Shown here: positions 1 to 9,598 of the stretch, one piece after another | Numbering within the stretch: the first letter of the stretch is position 1 | Layout: the number at the start of each line of letters is the position of its first letter | Source: Candidatus Saccharimonadota bacterium | GTDB taxonomy: Bacteria > Patescibacteriota > Saccharimonadia > Saccharimonadales > Saccharimonadaceae | Assembly: GCA_905372275.1 (NCBI GenBank) | Contig: CAJPON010000003.1 | Coordinates: 1-64,000, forward strand | Direction: 5' to 3' | DNA: 64,000 nucleotides | Made by a program: the position numbers and the translations under genes | The notes under the pieces: generated by a model | What the model saw: the letters and a program-made list of their open reading frames with translations, nothing else | What the model was told of the DNA's origin: nothing | Database searches by the model: none

Positions 1-280
1 CCAGCGTCAATGAGTTTTTGGGCGATTTCGCTGTGGTTGAGGCCGGTGAAGTTATCGAGATTTCTGACTACCGCCCCACCATTACCAGCGTCAATGAGTT
101 TTTGGGCGATTTCGCTGTGGTTGAGGCCGGTGAAGTTATCGAGATATTCGGCTACCTCCCGACCATTACCAGCGTCAATGAGTTTTTGGGCAATTTCGCT
201 GTGGTTGAGGCCGGTGAAGTTATTGAGATATCCGGCTACATACCCACCATTACCAGCGTCGATGAGTTGGTGGGCGGCAT
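1..280 (-). repeat. 84-bp in-frame tandem repeat
   Basis: The motif ccagcgtc(a/g)atgag recurs at 1, 85, 169 and 253, an exact 84-bp period (28 codons). The copies are nearly identical in DNA apart from one short variable patch. This suggests recent expansion by slippage or recombination. The array continues past the window edge. Confidence 0.9.
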
Positions 281-551
281 GGCTCGTCAACTGATAGCTA
301 GAGTCTCCTCCTCTTTCCAGAATCTCAAGCAATTCAGCGACAGTATGCGTGTCTTCTTTATCTTCTGGTGTCTGCTGGACGCCTCTTTCACTATCTCGTA
401 TAGCTTGATCAGCAAGAGAACTACCGACACGAGAAAGAGGAGTCTCTTCATGATTTACTGAGTTCTCTGTAGGGTTATCTGTAGAATACTTTGTCGGGTC
501 TTCAGGATCCAGAGAGCCTTTGGCTACGTGTTCAGAGTTGCCTGTTGTCAT
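1..551 (-). CDS. Partial alpha-solenoid-like repeat protein (C-terminus outside window)
   Basis: Read leftwards from an ATG at 549-551, the frame stays open to the window edge (183 codons). GAGGAATT just before the ATG can serve as the ribosome site. The first ~90 residues are polar and acidic, with no signal peptide or membrane segment. From about residue 91 comes a chain of 28-residue units with the pattern LIDAGNGxxVxxxLxNFTGL then NHSEIAQK. Each unit reads as two short amphipathic helices, as in other alpha-alpha solenoids. Only positions after the glycine pair vary (GYVAGY, REVAEY, GAVVRN), as expected for a variable binding face. Ligand and function are unknown. Open frames on the plus strand here only mirror the repeat periodicity. 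Confidence 0.8.
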   Translation of the reverse strand, partial: MTTGNSEHVAKGSLDPEDPTKYSTDNPTENSVNHEETPLSRVGSSLADQAIRDSERGVQQTPEDKEDTHTVAELLEILERGGDSSYQLTSHAAHQLIDAGNGGYVAGYLNNFTGLNHSEIAQKLIDAGNGREVAEYLDNFTGLNHSEIAQKLIDAGNGGAVVRNLDNFTGLNHSEIAQKLIDA

Positions 552-602
552 AATTCCTCGTATTTTGCGACTGTTTATTTCTATTTAATGATTATGATTT
601 AT

Positions 603-631
603 ATTGTAGCATTAGGCATTGGACATTGCAA
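603..631 (-). promoter_or_regulatory. Promoter of the repeat-protein gene
   Basis: On the minus strand TTGCAA (626-631) and an extended TGCTACAAT (-10 hexamer 603-608) are separated by 17 bases. This predicts a leader of about 45 bases before the ATG at 551. The remaining stretch up to 763 shows no convincing gene. Confidence 0.5.
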
Positions 632-762
632 GGGATCTATAATAGCCACCACCTCTGCAGAAAAACAAGATAACCTTTAAAACTATTGCAAAGGTAGTGG
701 GGATTTTACAGTAAATCGATTTATAGTATCCATACTGATTCAGCAGAGAATTACAAACTAAT

Positions 763-1233
763 TTATAACTGCTCAAAAATCTTATGGGCTTGATTCTTGC
801 CAATAGTCTGAACCAATTCAGAGTAGCTCATCCACCGACCGCGTTTAGTTTTGTCGCGACGATAGTCCTTCTCGTCGGTAATATCGCCCGTAACTATCGC
901 ATCGACATTGCGCCAGGCAGTCCAAAGCGTGTCATCGCTTATAAAACTATAGTCCAGATGAACGCGATTTTCATTGATTAATTTGTAATCTGACGACGAA
1001 AATCCGCGCGCATACAACTCGCGGAGGATAACATCTGCCAGTTCGGCAAAGTTGTCAGCAGTGACATACAAAAAGTCATCATATTCCTCGCCAAGTTCGT
1101 ACGATCGATCATTCATAAAAACACAATACAAATCATCGTCGACAATTTTTTCATCCAGCCACACGCGGCGGTCGCGTGTTATCGGAATTACGCGGCATCT
1201 AATTTTCTCTGTAAAATTTTTGAAGTTATTCAT
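763..1233 (-). CDS. Hypothetical protein, 156 aa
   Basis: I do not recognise this family. It is a soluble acidic protein with many Asp, Glu, Tyr and Trp residues and no signal or membrane segment. The ATG at 1231-1233 follows the stop of the upstream exported-protein gene by 19 bases, so the two are probably co-transcribed. No clear ribosome site precedes it. The final 25 residues are basic (KTKRGRWMSYSELV), which could contact nucleic acid, but that is only a guess. Confidence 0.6.
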   Translation of the reverse strand: MNNFKNFTEKIRCRVIPITRDRRVWLDEKIVDDDLYCVFMNDRSYELGEEYDDFLYVTADNFAELADVILRELYARGFSSSDYKLINENRVHLDYSFISDDTLWTAWRNVDAIVTGDITDEKDYRRDKTKRGRWMSYSELVQTIGKNQAHKIFEQL

Positions 1234-1252
1234 TCTGTATCCAATTTCCGTT

Positions 1253-1891
1253 TCATGCGCTTTGCGTATCTATATACGATACGCTATTTAATATTTCTTC
1301 AAACACTTTGCTATTTTGCTTCCAATATTCATTGTAAGAGAATACCGATATGTAGCGAAGACATCCGTCTTCGCGGCCAACAGCTAAGCGTGTTACCATT
1401 TTAGTATTTTCAGGTCGAGAACCGCAACTTGATGTAATTCTGACAATACCAACTAAACCATTTTGTTCCAAAGTATCGTCCTTGACATCGACAGTCGCTT
1501 GACAATTTTCCAATCCCTTAATAGTAAAGAATCTTTTCGCGTCTTCGCGCAACTCTTTGCTATCATAAGCCATTTTGCGCACTAATTCATAAGCTTCATC
1601 AGGCGCAGCTGGTAACACCAACCGCTCCGAATCCTGAGTCACGCCAACACCGCTAATTGACTTATTATCCTTGCCCAGTTTATCGCCGTAACCTTCAGTT
1701 TTACCGTTTTTTACATCAATCCTTTGCCACTGCTTTGGTATTAGAAAACGGGTTTTCTGAGTCCTTGCTTCAACCAAATTTTTACTTTTCAGATAGACTG
1801 GCACTTCATGCAGCAAATAATCATACGAAGTGTAAGCGCTTACACTGAAACACACTAAAGCTAAGATTAATTTGAGTATTTTTGTTTTCAT
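1253..1891 (-). CDS. Exported or membrane-anchored hypothetical protein, 212 aa
   Basis: The N-terminus is a basic start (MKTK) followed by a hydrophobic helix (ILKLILALVCFSVSAY), a signal peptide or anchor. The remaining ~190 residues are an extracytoplasmic alpha/beta-looking domain with a few cysteines (ENCQ, SSCG, GCLRY) and no motif I recognise. A TAAAAT hexamer ends six bases before the ATG, so the mRNA is probably leaderless. The 156-residue hypothetical gene follows closely. Confidence 0.65.
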   Translation of the reverse strand: MKTKILKLILALVCFSVSAYTSYDYLLHEVPVYLKSKNLVEARTQKTRFLIPKQWQRIDVKNGKTEGYGDKLGKDNKSISGVGVTQDSERLVLPAAPDEAYELVRKMAYDSKELREDAKRFFTIKGLENCQATVDVKDDTLEQNGLVGIVRITSSCGSRPENTKMVTRLAVGREDGCLRYISVFSYNEYWKQNSKVFEEILNSVSYIDTQSA

Positions 1892-1897
1892 TTGTAC

Positions 1898-1903
1898 ATT
1901 TTA
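1898..1903 (-). promoter_or_regulatory. -10 box, leaderless type
   Basis: TAAAAT on the minus strand, six bases (GTACAA) before the ATG at 1891. There is no room for a leader or ribosome site. Confidence 0.5.
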
Positions 1904-1919
1904 ATAATAGCACACGTTC

Positions 1920-2528
1920 CTACAGTTCTACATCCGGCAAGTCCTTCAATTTCTTGCCATCAAAACAAAAGTAGGCTGCACCCTGGTACGCGCCGCTATC
2001 ATTAACTTGATTCCTGTCCTCAAATATTTTTCGCACCAGCGGCGACAAAAACCACCTCTGCCCGCCATATTCAACTTCGCGTTCACCAACAACTTTAGCG
2101 ACAATCGTCTGGTCTTTGCTAAAGACAATTTTATCGCCGTTTTTGAGGCCTTTTCGATAAAAACTAAACTTTTGATTACTGTTCTTGGCTTTGGTGATTT
2201 TATCAAATTCCGCTTCTTTATTTTTCTGCTCCGGAAAGATCACCTCGCCCTCAAACGACAGCAGCAGTTGTCGCACCAAATCATAATCAAGCGCAAAAAG
2301 CTCGCTACTACCGACTCGATGCTTGGCGAATATTTCGTGCAGTAATGTTTCCTTTTCGGAATAGTCAGCCACCTCGATCGCAAACAACCGCTTCAAACCA
2401 ACCACATTGTAGTAGCCGTTCGCCTCGAGAAAGCGCATCCGCTCTGAGTACTGCTTGGTTTGTGTCTTACCGATTTTGATGAGGCCTGACACTGCGGTGG
2501 TCATGACGTAGATGATGCCTTTGCTCAC
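1920..2528 (-). CDS. GIY-YIG/T5orf172-like protein, 202 aa
   Basis: Residues 1-95 follow the T5orf172/MUG113 pattern of the GIY-YIG superfamily: an opening IIYVMTTAVSGLIKIGKT, then RMRFLEANGYYN and an ETLLHEIFAKHR helix. The C-terminal half (about 115-200) resembles a small beta-rich domain often joined to such nucleases (GLKNGDKIVFSKD, VEYGGQRWFLS, YFCFDGKKL). It may bind or cut DNA, but catalysis is not proven here. The start is a GTG with a strong AGGAGG 8 bases upstream, and the gene lies 10 bases after the stop of the shortened lepA, so they share a transcript. Confidence 0.65.
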   Translation of the reverse strand: MSKGIIYVMTTAVSGLIKIGKTQTKQYSERMRFLEANGYYNVVGLKRLFAIEVADYSEKETLLHEIFAKHRVGSSELFALDYDLVRQLLLSFEGEVIFPEQKNKEAEFDKITKAKNSNQKFSFYRKGLKNGDKIVFSKDQTIVAKVVGEREVEYGGQRWFLSPLVRKIFEDRNQVNDSGAYQGAAYFCFDGKKLKDLPDVEL

Positions 2529-2538
2529 TTCTAGCCTC

Positions 2539-3525
2539 CTATTTGGTCTCTTTCGTGAAGTACTTCTTCAGCGTCACCGTATCGCCCACCCGCGCCTCGC
2601 GCGTGGTTTTTAGGTTGGTGACGATGTAGCCAATTTCACCGGTGTCCAGCGACGGGTCGGGGATCATGCCAGGACTGAGATGACCGACTTCTAACGCCAA
2701 ACCATTAGCGCCAGTTGCCATCATGTGAATCGCTTCACCTTTTTTGATCTGGCCGTCAACCACTCGCACGTACAAAATCACCCCGCGGTAATCATCATAA
2801 TAACTATCAAAAATCAGTGCCCGCGTCGGGTCGTGCGGCTGTCCAATTGGTGCTGGAATTCGCTCAACAATCGCCTCCAAAACTTGGTCAACATTCTGTC
2901 CTGTTTTGGCAGAAATATGAATAATGTCGCTTTCATCACAGCCCAGCAGATTGATCACTTGCTTGGACACCCGCGGCACATCAGCGGCTGGTAAATCAAC
3001 CTTGTTGAGTACCGGGATAATCGTCAGATCCTGCTCCATCGCCAGGTACACATTCGCCAGTGTCTGCGCCTGAATGCCTTGGCTGGCGTCAACCACCAAT
3101 ACCGCGCCCTCGCAGGCCTGTAAACTACGCGACACCTCATAGCTAAAATCAACATGGCCGGGCGTATCGATAAGGTTGAGATCGTAAGTAACCGACCGCA
3201 ACGGCCTGTTAGTGCCGACCTCGCTGGCGCTTTTCTCTTCAGGCCGCTCGGCCGCCAACTGATCTAGCTTACGCTCTTGGCCTCGCTTTGCCGGAAAGGC
3301 AAAGCCTTCAGAGAAAAGACCAGCAGCAGTCGGCTCGTACTTCATTCGCACCGGCGCCAACTTAATAGTAATCCCTTTTTCACGCTCCAAATCCATACTG
3401 TCCAGCAGCTGTGACTTCATCTCGCGCTTCTCCACCGTCCCCGTCATCTCCATCATCCTATCCGCCAGCGTCGATTTGCCGTGATCAACGTGAGCGATGA
3501 TGCAAAAATTGCGGATACGCTCCAC
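2539..3525 (-). CDS. lepA: Truncated elongation factor 4 (LepA) GTPase, 328 aa
   Basis: LepA back-translocates ribosomes. The G domain is clear: [15 protein letters not shown] (P-loop), EKGITIK (switch I), [18 protein letters not shown] and SAKTG. Domain II follows, to [11 protein letters not shown], then the gene stops. Full-length LepA is about 600 residues, so domain III, the EF-G-V-like domain and the LepA-specific C-terminus are missing. A charged insert of about 45 residues ([20 protein letters not shown] and around it) separates switch I from the DTPGH motif. The GTG start lies one base after the murJ stop, so translation is coupled. The C-terminal domains are not found downstream. Whether this is a decayed gene or a working short form is open. 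Confidence 0.85.
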   Translation of the reverse strand: MERIRNFCIIAHVDHGKSTLADRMMEMTGTVEKREMKSQLLDSMDLEREKGITIKLAPVRMKYEPTAAGLFSEGFAFPAKRGQERKLDQLAAERPEEKSASEVGTNRPLRSVTYDLNLIDTPGHVDFSYEVSRSLQACEGAVLVVDASQGIQAQTLANVYLAMEQDLTIIPVLNKVDLPAADVPRVSKQVINLLGCDESDIIHISAKTGQNVDQVLEAIVERIPAPIGQPHDPTRALIFDSYYDDYRGVILYVRVVDGQIKKGEAIHMMATGANGLALEVGHLSPGMIPDPSLDTGEIGYIVTNLKTTREARVGDTVTLKKYFTKETK

Positions 3526-3526
3526 T

Positions 3527-5164
3527 CTAACGCCTCACTCTGCCGAATAGCAGCTGTTGTAGTTTCGCAACAATCGGATCCGCCTCTTCAAGCTTAAATA
3601 CTTTGCTTAAAGCTATATATACCGCAAAACTCACTACCACAATGACAGTAAACTTCGGGAAAACCGCCATAAAATTCATATCGCGCGACTGCAGCTGTAA
3701 CATCTGTACTACAAAATAAGTCACCACGCCCATAATTGCACTGGCAACCATCATAGTAATAATACTGCGTAGTGTCTTGCGATTAAAAATACCTGGCGTA
3801 CGTACGTGCAGTATAGTTAGCAAAATCGCAATCTCTACCACCGAAACAATCGATTGCGCCCAAGCCAAACCAAACACTCCCCAGCCGAACAGCTGCGTGA
3901 AAATTATTGCCAATACAATATTCAACGATATCGTCGCTATCGAAATATACAGAGGTGTTCGCGTGTCTTGCTGCGCGTAGAACGTTCGCGCCATGATGTG
4001 ATAAAGCGTTCGGAAGAATATCGATATCACTAACGCACCGAGAACGCTAGCAATCGCCGGCTGCCCGCCGTTCTTGATAAACGCCACCACATAACCACGC
4101 GCAAAGAAAGTAATCACAGCAATCGGCAAGGCCAACCAGACAATCCAGCGGAAAACCGAGCGCAGCTCTTTCTTGAAGAGATCAACTCGCCCTTCCGCTA
4201 GCCGTTCAGTCATCCGCGGAAAAGCCGCATTGCTAATAGCTACGCCGACTAGATTTACCGGCATCAAACTCAAGCTCGACGCCTGCTGGTAAACACGCAT
4301 AATTCCGTCGCCCATTCGTGACGCTAAATTAATTTCAACAATTCCATTAAAATAATCAATTCCTTGATCAATTGAGCGCGGCGGTAGAAGTTTCAAGACT
4401 TGACGAAAACCTTTGTTGCGCCAAGAAATCACCGGGCGATAATCAAAGTTTACGCCAACCAGACCAATTGAACTAACCACTAGCTGCAGAATTGCCCCTA
4501 GCACCACGCCAAGCGCCACACCCATAATGCCGCCTTCAAAAATCTGCCAGCCAAAAATATTAATGCCGTTAGTAAAATACTTAGCACCGACGACGATGCC
4601 TAAATTATAGATGGTTGGTGCAAGCGCCAAAAAAGTAAACCGGCCGATTGCCTGCTGCATACTCGATACTACCGTCGCAATCGCAAACAAAAACGGATTG
4701 ACAGCAATTATACGCATCATACTCACCGCCAAAGCATGTCCTTGTTCGCCAAAGCCCGGGCCAACAACATAGCGCACCAGCGGGTCGGCAAAGATGATAA
4801 TCAGCACGCTAGTGATTAACGTCAATACCGCAAAGAGATTCAGCAAGCTTGAACTCAGCTCCCACGCCGATCGCTTATTGCCGCTCGCCAAACGCTGATT
4901 AAACACTGGAATAAATGATACGCTCAAAGCGCCCGACACTAGCAGGAAATACATAAAATCCGGCACGGTAAATGCCGCTACATAGGCATCAGCACCCACT
5001 TTATAAGTGTCTAGGTACATGCCATTAATTAAACGATCGCGGTAAATCCCCAGCAAGCTTGACAGCATTGTCGATCCAGACAGCAGAATTGCCGCCCACT
5101 GTACTGACAATTTGCTATTCGCTTTGGCAACAACCGACCGTACTCGACTTCCTCGCCCCGCCAT
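3527..5164 (-). CDS. murJ: Lipid II flippase MurJ
   Basis: A 545-residue polytopic membrane protein of the MOP exporter superfamily. It shows MurJ hallmarks: [32 protein letters not shown], an SVSFIPVF loop and [15 protein letters not shown] in the middle, with about 14 hydrophobic helices. It moves lipid-linked peptidoglycan precursor across the membrane for wall synthesis. The ATG is 3 bases after the ftsH stop and its own stop nearly touches the lepA start, giving an ftsH-murJ-lepA order of tightly packed genes. The length is normal. Confidence 0.93.
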   Translation of the reverse strand: MAGRGSRVRSVVAKANSKLSVQWAAILLSGSTMLSSLLGIYRDRLINGMYLDTYKVGADAYVAAFTVPDFMYFLLVSGALSVSFIPVFNQRLASGNKRSAWELSSSLLNLFAVLTLITSVLIIIFADPLVRYVVGPGFGEQGHALAVSMMRIIAVNPFLFAIATVVSSMQQAIGRFTFLALAPTIYNLGIVVGAKYFTNGINIFGWQIFEGGIMGVALGVVLGAILQLVVSSIGLVGVNFDYRPVISWRNKGFRQVLKLLPPRSIDQGIDYFNGIVEINLASRMGDGIMRVYQQASSLSLMPVNLVGVAISNAAFPRMTERLAEGRVDLFKKELRSVFRWIVWLALPIAVITFFARGYVVAFIKNGGQPAIASVLGALVISIFFRTLYHIMARTFYAQQDTRTPLYISIATISLNIVLAIIFTQLFGWGVFGLAWAQSIVSVVEIAILLTILHVRTPGIFNRKTLRSIITMMVASAIMGVVTYFVVQMLQLQSRDMNFMAVFPKFTVIVVVSFAVYIALSKVFKLEEADPIVAKLQQLLFGRVRR

Positions 5165-5167
5165 AGT

Positions 5168-7027
5168 TTATGCGTGTAGTTTTACTTCCTTCGGCAGTAC
5201 CGCATCCTTCATGTATTTAGCGGCGTCTTCTTCTTCGAGAGTTTCGTTTTTGAGCAAAGCATCCTTGAGCTTTTCAAGCACCGCCCGATTCTTGCTGAGT
5301 ATTGTTTCGGCGCGAGTTGATGCTTCCTTAATCAGCGCCTCGACCTCGTTGTCAATCTCTTGCGCTGTTGCTTCTGAATATGGCCGGTCGTGGGTAATTT
5401 TGTCAAAAACCATGCCGCCATTGTCCTCGTGGAAGACTTGGTCGCGCAGTTTCGAGCCCATGCCTTGTTCAACTATCATATTGCGGGCAACTTTAGCGGC
5501 GTGGCGCAAATCACTGCCAGCGCCAGTAGTGATACCATCATCACCGTAAATCAGCTTCTCGGCAATCCGACCGCCCAGCGCTCGCGCTAGAATATCTTTG
5601 AACTCGTAAACATTAGTGTAGCTTCTGTCTTCTGGAGGCAAGAACCACGTCACGCCGCCCGTACCGCCGCGCGGAATGATAGTGATTTTGTGTACTGGAT
5701 CGCTATCTGGCAAAACATGACCAACAATAGCATGGCCAGCTTCGTGATAAGCAGTTAATTCCTTTTCGTGGTCGTTCATTACTTTAGCTTTACGCTCCGG
5801 GCCGATAGCCACTTTTTCAAAAGCTTCGGTTAGGTCGTCATTCGACACTTTCTTGGAGTTGCGCCGCGCTGCGATGATTGCTGCCTCATTAGCAATATTC
5901 GCCAAATCAGCACCACTGGAACCAGCCGTCTTGGCTGCTAGTTTATCGAGATCGACCGTGTCGTCAGTCGGCTTATTTTTGAAATGAACTTTCAAAATAG
6001 CTTCGCGGTCTTTGCGCTCCGGCAAACTAATCGTCACGTGCCGGTCAAAACGCCCTGGCCTGAGCAAAGCCGGATCAAGCACGTCAGCCCGGTTGGTCGC
6101 TGCTATTACAATCACATTGGTGTCAGCCTCAAAACCGTCCATCTCTACCAAAATTTGATTCAGTGTCTGCTCGCGCTCGTCATGGCCGCCGCCCATACCG
6201 CTGCCGCGTTTACGCCCAACGGCGTCAATCTCATCAATAAAAACAATCGCTGGCGCGTTTTTCTTGGCCTTCTGGAAAAGATCGCGCACACGGCTGGCGC
6301 CAACGCCAACAAACATCTCAACAAATTCTGAACCAGAAATCGAGAAAAAAGGTACATCCGCCTCGCCAGCTACTGCTCGCGCTAGCATCGTCTTGCCGGT
6401 ACCTGGATCGCCGACTAGCAGCACACCCTTCGGGATTTTAGCACCGAGACTTTGATATTTTTTCGGATGCTTCAGAAAGTCAACGACCTCTTGTAAATCC
6501 TGTTTAGCATTATCATTGCCAGCGACATCATCAAATACTACGCGTTCTTTATCAAGGCCGTATAACCTAGCCTTACTTTTACCAAAACTCATCGCCTGGC
6601 TATTCTGGCCCTGAGCTTGCCGCATCATAAAAACAAACAGCGCGCCGATCAGCAACACTGGCAAAACCACCGTCATCAAAGTCAGCATCAAAGAATTATC
6701 AACTGGCGCGCTATCCGAAACAACTGCACGGCCTTTTTCGTTAAGTATATTGTCTTTCAGTAGCGACGAAACCCCGCCGCCTAAGTATGTCCGCTTAGAT
6801 GGCTTATTCTCGCCCTTCATGGTCACCTGAAGGTCGCCGCCTTGGCCTTCGATCTTGGCTACTTTGCCTTCGTTGGCGTCTCGAATCACCTGAGCGATTG
6901 GTACTTCCTGGAGCGGCTTAGCCGGCATAAATGCCGCATATAGCGACAGTCCAATCAAAACGATAATTGCCCAGAATAAACCGAGCCGAACTTTATTACT
7001 CACCTTTTGTTTACGAGGTTTAGGCAT
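5168..7027 (-). CDS. ftsH: ATP-dependent zinc metalloprotease FtsH
   Basis: A membrane AAA+ protease that degrades damaged and regulatory membrane proteins. Two hydrophobic segments (about residues 13-32 and 110-135) bracket a small extracytoplasmic domain. The AAA module follows, with Walker A GDPGTGKT near 206, Walker [12 protein letters not shown] and the second region of homology ([17 protein letters not shown]). The zinc site HEAGH lies near 425. At 619 residues the length is normal. An AAAGGA site lies about 13 bases before the ATG. It is followed directly by murJ. Confidence 0.96.
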   Translation of the reverse strand: MPKPRKQKVSNKVRLGLFWAIIVLIGLSLYAAFMPAKPLQEVPIAQVIRDANEGKVAKIEGQGGDLQVTMKGENKPSKRTYLGGGVSSLLKDNILNEKGRAVVSDSAPVDNSLMLTLMTVVLPVLLIGALFVFMMRQAQGQNSQAMSFGKSKARLYGLDKERVVFDDVAGNDNAKQDLQEVVDFLKHPKKYQSLGAKIPKGVLLVGDPGTGKTMLARAVAGEADVPFFSISGSEFVEMFVGVGASRVRDLFQKAKKNAPAIVFIDEIDAVGRKRGSGMGGGHDEREQTLNQILVEMDGFEADTNVIVIAATNRADVLDPALLRPGRFDRHVTISLPERKDREAILKVHFKNKPTDDTVDLDKLAAKTAGSSGADLANIANEAAIIAARRNSKKVSNDDLTEAFEKVAIGPERKAKVMNDHEKELTAYHEAGHAIVGHVLPDSDPVHKITIIPRGGTGGVTWFLPPEDRSYTNVYEFKDILARALGGRIAEKLIYGDDGITTGAGSDLRHAAKVARNMIVEQGMGSKLRDQVFHEDNGGMVFDKITHDRPYSEATAQEIDNEVEALIKEASTRAETILSKNRAVLEKLKDALLKNETLEEEDAAKYMKDAVLPKEVKLHA

Positions 7028-7080
7028 TGAAATATATATCCTTTCGTGGTTTTATAATCAAATTCAGAATATCTCTGTAA

Positions 7081-7926
7081 TTATACCACCTTCGCGCAGT
7101 AAGTTCGAGAGGTAATTTCTAATTGCACGCCATCGCCGACATCAATTTTGGCGCCCGGCCGCGCCGTCTTGATAGCCAGCAAAGCCCGTTGAGTACGCGG
7201 CCGAGTCGGTCGCAGTCCGCCAGTTTGCCTGGCAATATCGCTCGCTAACAGCTCTAACGCTACGTCATCATCAATTTGCGACAGAAAATACCGCGAACCG
7301 CTATTATGTAGCGCAATCCGCTCAGTTTCGCGTTCAATATCTTTCCGTAAGGCTAGCTGTCTAGCGCGCAACTGCAGTAATTTTACAACTATGCGTCGAT
7401 TAATAACACTTTTTAGTGCTTTTCTGACACGATTGCGTTGATAAAGACCGCTTGCGTTCGTTGCATCTTCAACCCATTCCAAGCGATGCTGCAGCGCATA
7501 ATCGTACAATTGCGTCTTGGTAAAAGAAATCAGCGGACGTTTGACTCCTGTGCGCGCTAGCACAGCTAACCCGCGCCATCCCGTACCTCGCTCAATATTG
7601 ATAGCAATCGTTTCGGCGACATCTTCAGCGTGATGCGCCGTAACCAGCACCGCGCCAAACTTCTGCGCCTGTGTTAGCAAAAAGTCATACCGCTTCTGGC
7701 GTGCTAATTCTTCGCTAGCATTTGACCCGAGATCAAGCGACACCGATACAAACGGCAAATTATACTTTTGCGCCAGCGCCGCCACAAACCGCGCATCAGC
7801 ACGCGAAGCCTCGCCGCGGATTCCATGTTCGACATGCGCTACAATTAGCCGATGCTCTGACCGGCTCAGCATATCCAATAAACACACGCTATCCACACCG
7901 CCAGAAACTGCCACTAGGTACATCAT
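7081..7926 (-). CDS. tilS: tRNA(Ile)-lysidine synthase TilS
   Basis: An N-type ATP pyrophosphatase that converts C34 of tRNA-Ile2 (CAU) to lysidine, switching the codon read from AUG to AUA. The PP-loop SGGVDSVCLLD opens the protein, followed by VAHVEHGIRGEASRAD and VTAHHAEDVAETIAINIERG. At 281 residues it is the short form, with little of the C-terminal tRNA-binding domains of the E. coli enzyme (~430). A TATAAT lies 10 bases before the first ATG, so the leader is only a few bases. A likely substrate tRNA is at 18464-18539. Confidence 0.93.
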   Translation of the reverse strand: MMYLVAVSGGVDSVCLLDMLSRSEHRLIVAHVEHGIRGEASRADARFVAALAQKYNLPFVSVSLDLGSNASEELARQKRYDFLLTQAQKFGAVLVTAHHAEDVAETIAINIERGTGWRGLAVLARTGVKRPLISFTKTQLYDYALQHRLEWVEDATNASGLYQRNRVRKALKSVINRRIVVKLLQLRARQLALRKDIERETERIALHNSGSRYFLSQIDDDVALELLASDIARQTGGLRPTRPRTQRALLAIKTARPGAKIDVGDGVQLEITSRTYCAKVV

Positions 7927-7989
7927 ATTACTTTTTATTATAATCCATCAAGATGCTAGCGTTAACTGATGCTTATACAGTAATACATT

Positions 7990-9315
7990 TTATAAATAGC
8001 GCGTACTACCAAACGGAATCTTGGTGCGAACTGCCTCGGTATTAAGCGTACTAGCAGCGTGAATAGTCCGAGCGCCGTACCGCTGATTAATCTCGTCAAT
8101 CGCCCAAGTGGTTTGCTGCTCGCGCGCTAATTCGTCGCCAAACAAACTCAGCTGATCGCTGGTGCTGTTATACAGATTATAACAATGCACGCCTATCTCG
8201 CGTATATCGCCAGCCGGCGCCTGGCAGAATAGCTCTTCGGCCACGCGCCACAACGCAGCATCGCTAAACATTGGCAACGGCGCTAAATATTTACGCTGCC
8301 AGTAATTACCCGCGCGACCCCAGCGTCCATTATTCGACGATAGCTTTGAGCTGCTACCCACACCCGCCATTCGCACATAAATACCGACGCCGCGCGCCGA
8401 CTTGCGCTGTGAACGCAATTTTTGTCCAACCGCCTCGACTAAATTGTGCAATCGAGCGGCTATTTGTTGCCGCGGCATATTGCGCTCCTCTAGTACGTAT
8501 TGGCGGCCGCATGTTTTAACGTCGCTTATCAAATCATCGACTTCCCAGCCATGCAGACGTTGATACCATTTTTCACCATTAACACTATGAAAAGCAGTAT
8601 GAAGCGCCTCTGGCGACGATTCATACATTTGCAATGGCGTAAAAATACCCACCGCGTTCAGCCGCTGCTCGTTGTGCCGCGCAATTCCCGTTAGATCGCG
8701 TAAAGTTAAGCTAGCTAACACCGTTAGTACATTTTGCGCCGTCACGACATCAAGCCCGTCAGGTTTGTGCAAGCTAGCCGCCATCTTGGCCCAAAAACGG
8801 TTAGTACCGATACCGATATTACAACGCATATACGAGCCTACTTCGGTGCGCAATCGCTGCTTTATCTCTTTGCCGATGGCTTCTAAACCGCGCGACCGCA
8901 TCGATTCGGGCGCTACTGCAAAATCAATTATACCTTCATCAATGCTTTTCATTACCACCGACGGACTGTAGCTGTTCATAATTCGTAGCAGCTGCCGATA
9001 TACCCAGCGATACTTCGGCGGGTCGCTGTCGAGCGCTACTAGCTCGGGACACAGGCGTTTAGCCTGGCGATATTTCATACCAGCCCTAACACCGTAAGCT
9101 TTCGCTTCATAGCTCACAGTGATAACCGAAGTATTCTCGACCAAACGATTAACTACCGCCACTGGCCGCCCGCGCAACAGCGGCCGCGACTGCTGTTCAA
9201 TGGTCGCAAAACAACTATTGAGATCTATATGCATGACCAGTGGCAATGCTTGATTATGCTCCAAATTTAAGCCATCCGCAGAAAACTGCTTTTGTTGGTC
9301 AGCCGGTTCAATCAT
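7990..9315 (-). CDS. Y-family DNA polymerase (DinB/UmuC type)
   Basis: A translesion polymerase of 441 residues. It has MHIDLNSCFATIEQQ with the first catalytic Asp (near residue 30), a YEAKAYGVRAGM fingers motif, and SIDEGIIDF with the second catalytic Asp-Glu pair. Helix-hairpin-helix and little-finger regions follow. All metal ligands look present. The first ~25 residues are a non-conserved extension. It overlaps the upstream 87-residue gene by 8 bases, so translation is coupled. The pairing with that small gene suggests a dedicated accessory factor. Confidence 0.9.
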   Translation of the reverse strand: MIEPADQQKQFSADGLNLEHNQALPLVMHIDLNSCFATIEQQSRPLLRGRPVAVVNRLVENTSVITVSYEAKAYGVRAGMKYRQAKRLCPELVALDSDPPKYRWVYRQLLRIMNSYSPSVVMKSIDEGIIDFAVAPESMRSRGLEAIGKEIKQRLRTEVGSYMRCNIGIGTNRFWAKMAASLHKPDGLDVVTAQNVLTVLASLTLRDLTGIARHNEQRLNAVGIFTPLQMYESSPEALHTAFHSVNGEKWYQRLHGWEVDDLISDVKTCGRQYVLEERNMPRQQIAARLHNLVEAVGQKLRSQRKSARGVGIYVRMAGVGSSSKLSSNNGRWGRAGNYWQRKYLAPLPMFSDAALWRVAEELFCQAPAGDIREIGVHCYNLYNSTSDQLSLFGDELAREQQTTWAIDEINQRYGARTIHAASTLNTEAVRTKIPFGSTRYL

Positions 9316-9571
9316 GCTCCGCCTCGCGCGTCAATCGCCAAGTCAACCGCTCGCTATCAAATTCCAGCCGATAATCAGCTTGCCCGTCCGTCACATCAAA
9401 AATATGTATCGTTCGCCGCCCTTTAGCTACTGGATGCCGCAAACCTAGCTCGCTTACTTCAACCTCACGCCCATTCGGACGTCTAAACCGCCGCGGTACG
9501 CACAATTCTAAACCGCTGCCAAACGTCGCAATAACTTCTACTCGTTCATTCAATTCTAGCTCATCGTTCAC
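9308..9571 (-). CDS. Small protein upstream of Y-family polymerase, 87 aa
   Basis: A small soluble protein with beta-strand character. A PRRFRRPNGREVEVSE segment and a C-terminal DYRLEFDSERLTWRLTR segment vaguely recall the DUF6504-type small proteins found beside Y-family polymerases in other bacteria. That match is from memory and weak. The start is a GTG whose -10 box TATAAT ends six bases upstream, so the mRNA appears leaderless. The 8-base overlap with the polymerase makes this the first gene of a two-gene unit. Confidence 0.6.
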   Translation of the reverse strand: MNDELELNERVEVIATFGSGLELCVPRRFRRPNGREVEVSELGLRHPVAKGRRTIHIFDVTDGQADYRLEFDSERLTWRLTREAEHD

Positions 9572-9577
9572 GGCAAA

Positions 9578-9583
9578 ATTATA
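9578..9583 (-). promoter_or_regulatory. -10 box, leaderless type (GTG start)
   Basis: TATAAT on the minus strand, then TTTGCC, then the GTG at 9571. It drives the 87-aa/polymerase pair. Confidence 0.55.
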
Positions 9584-9598
9584 GCACAGAATAGCAAA

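Noticed and set aside
1..280. Possible CRISPR array
   Set aside because: The 84-bp units are coding, contiguous and in frame, with no spacer/repeat alternation of CRISPR type.
10..461. Two long plus-strand open frames over the repeat array
   Set aside because: They mirror the 84-bp periodicity. The minus strand encodes a sensible 28-residue repeat protein with start codon, ribosome site and promoter.
612..803. 63-codon minus-strand frame upstream of the repeat gene
   Set aside because: No ribosome site, odd composition, overlaps the end of the 156-residue gene and the promoter of the repeat gene.
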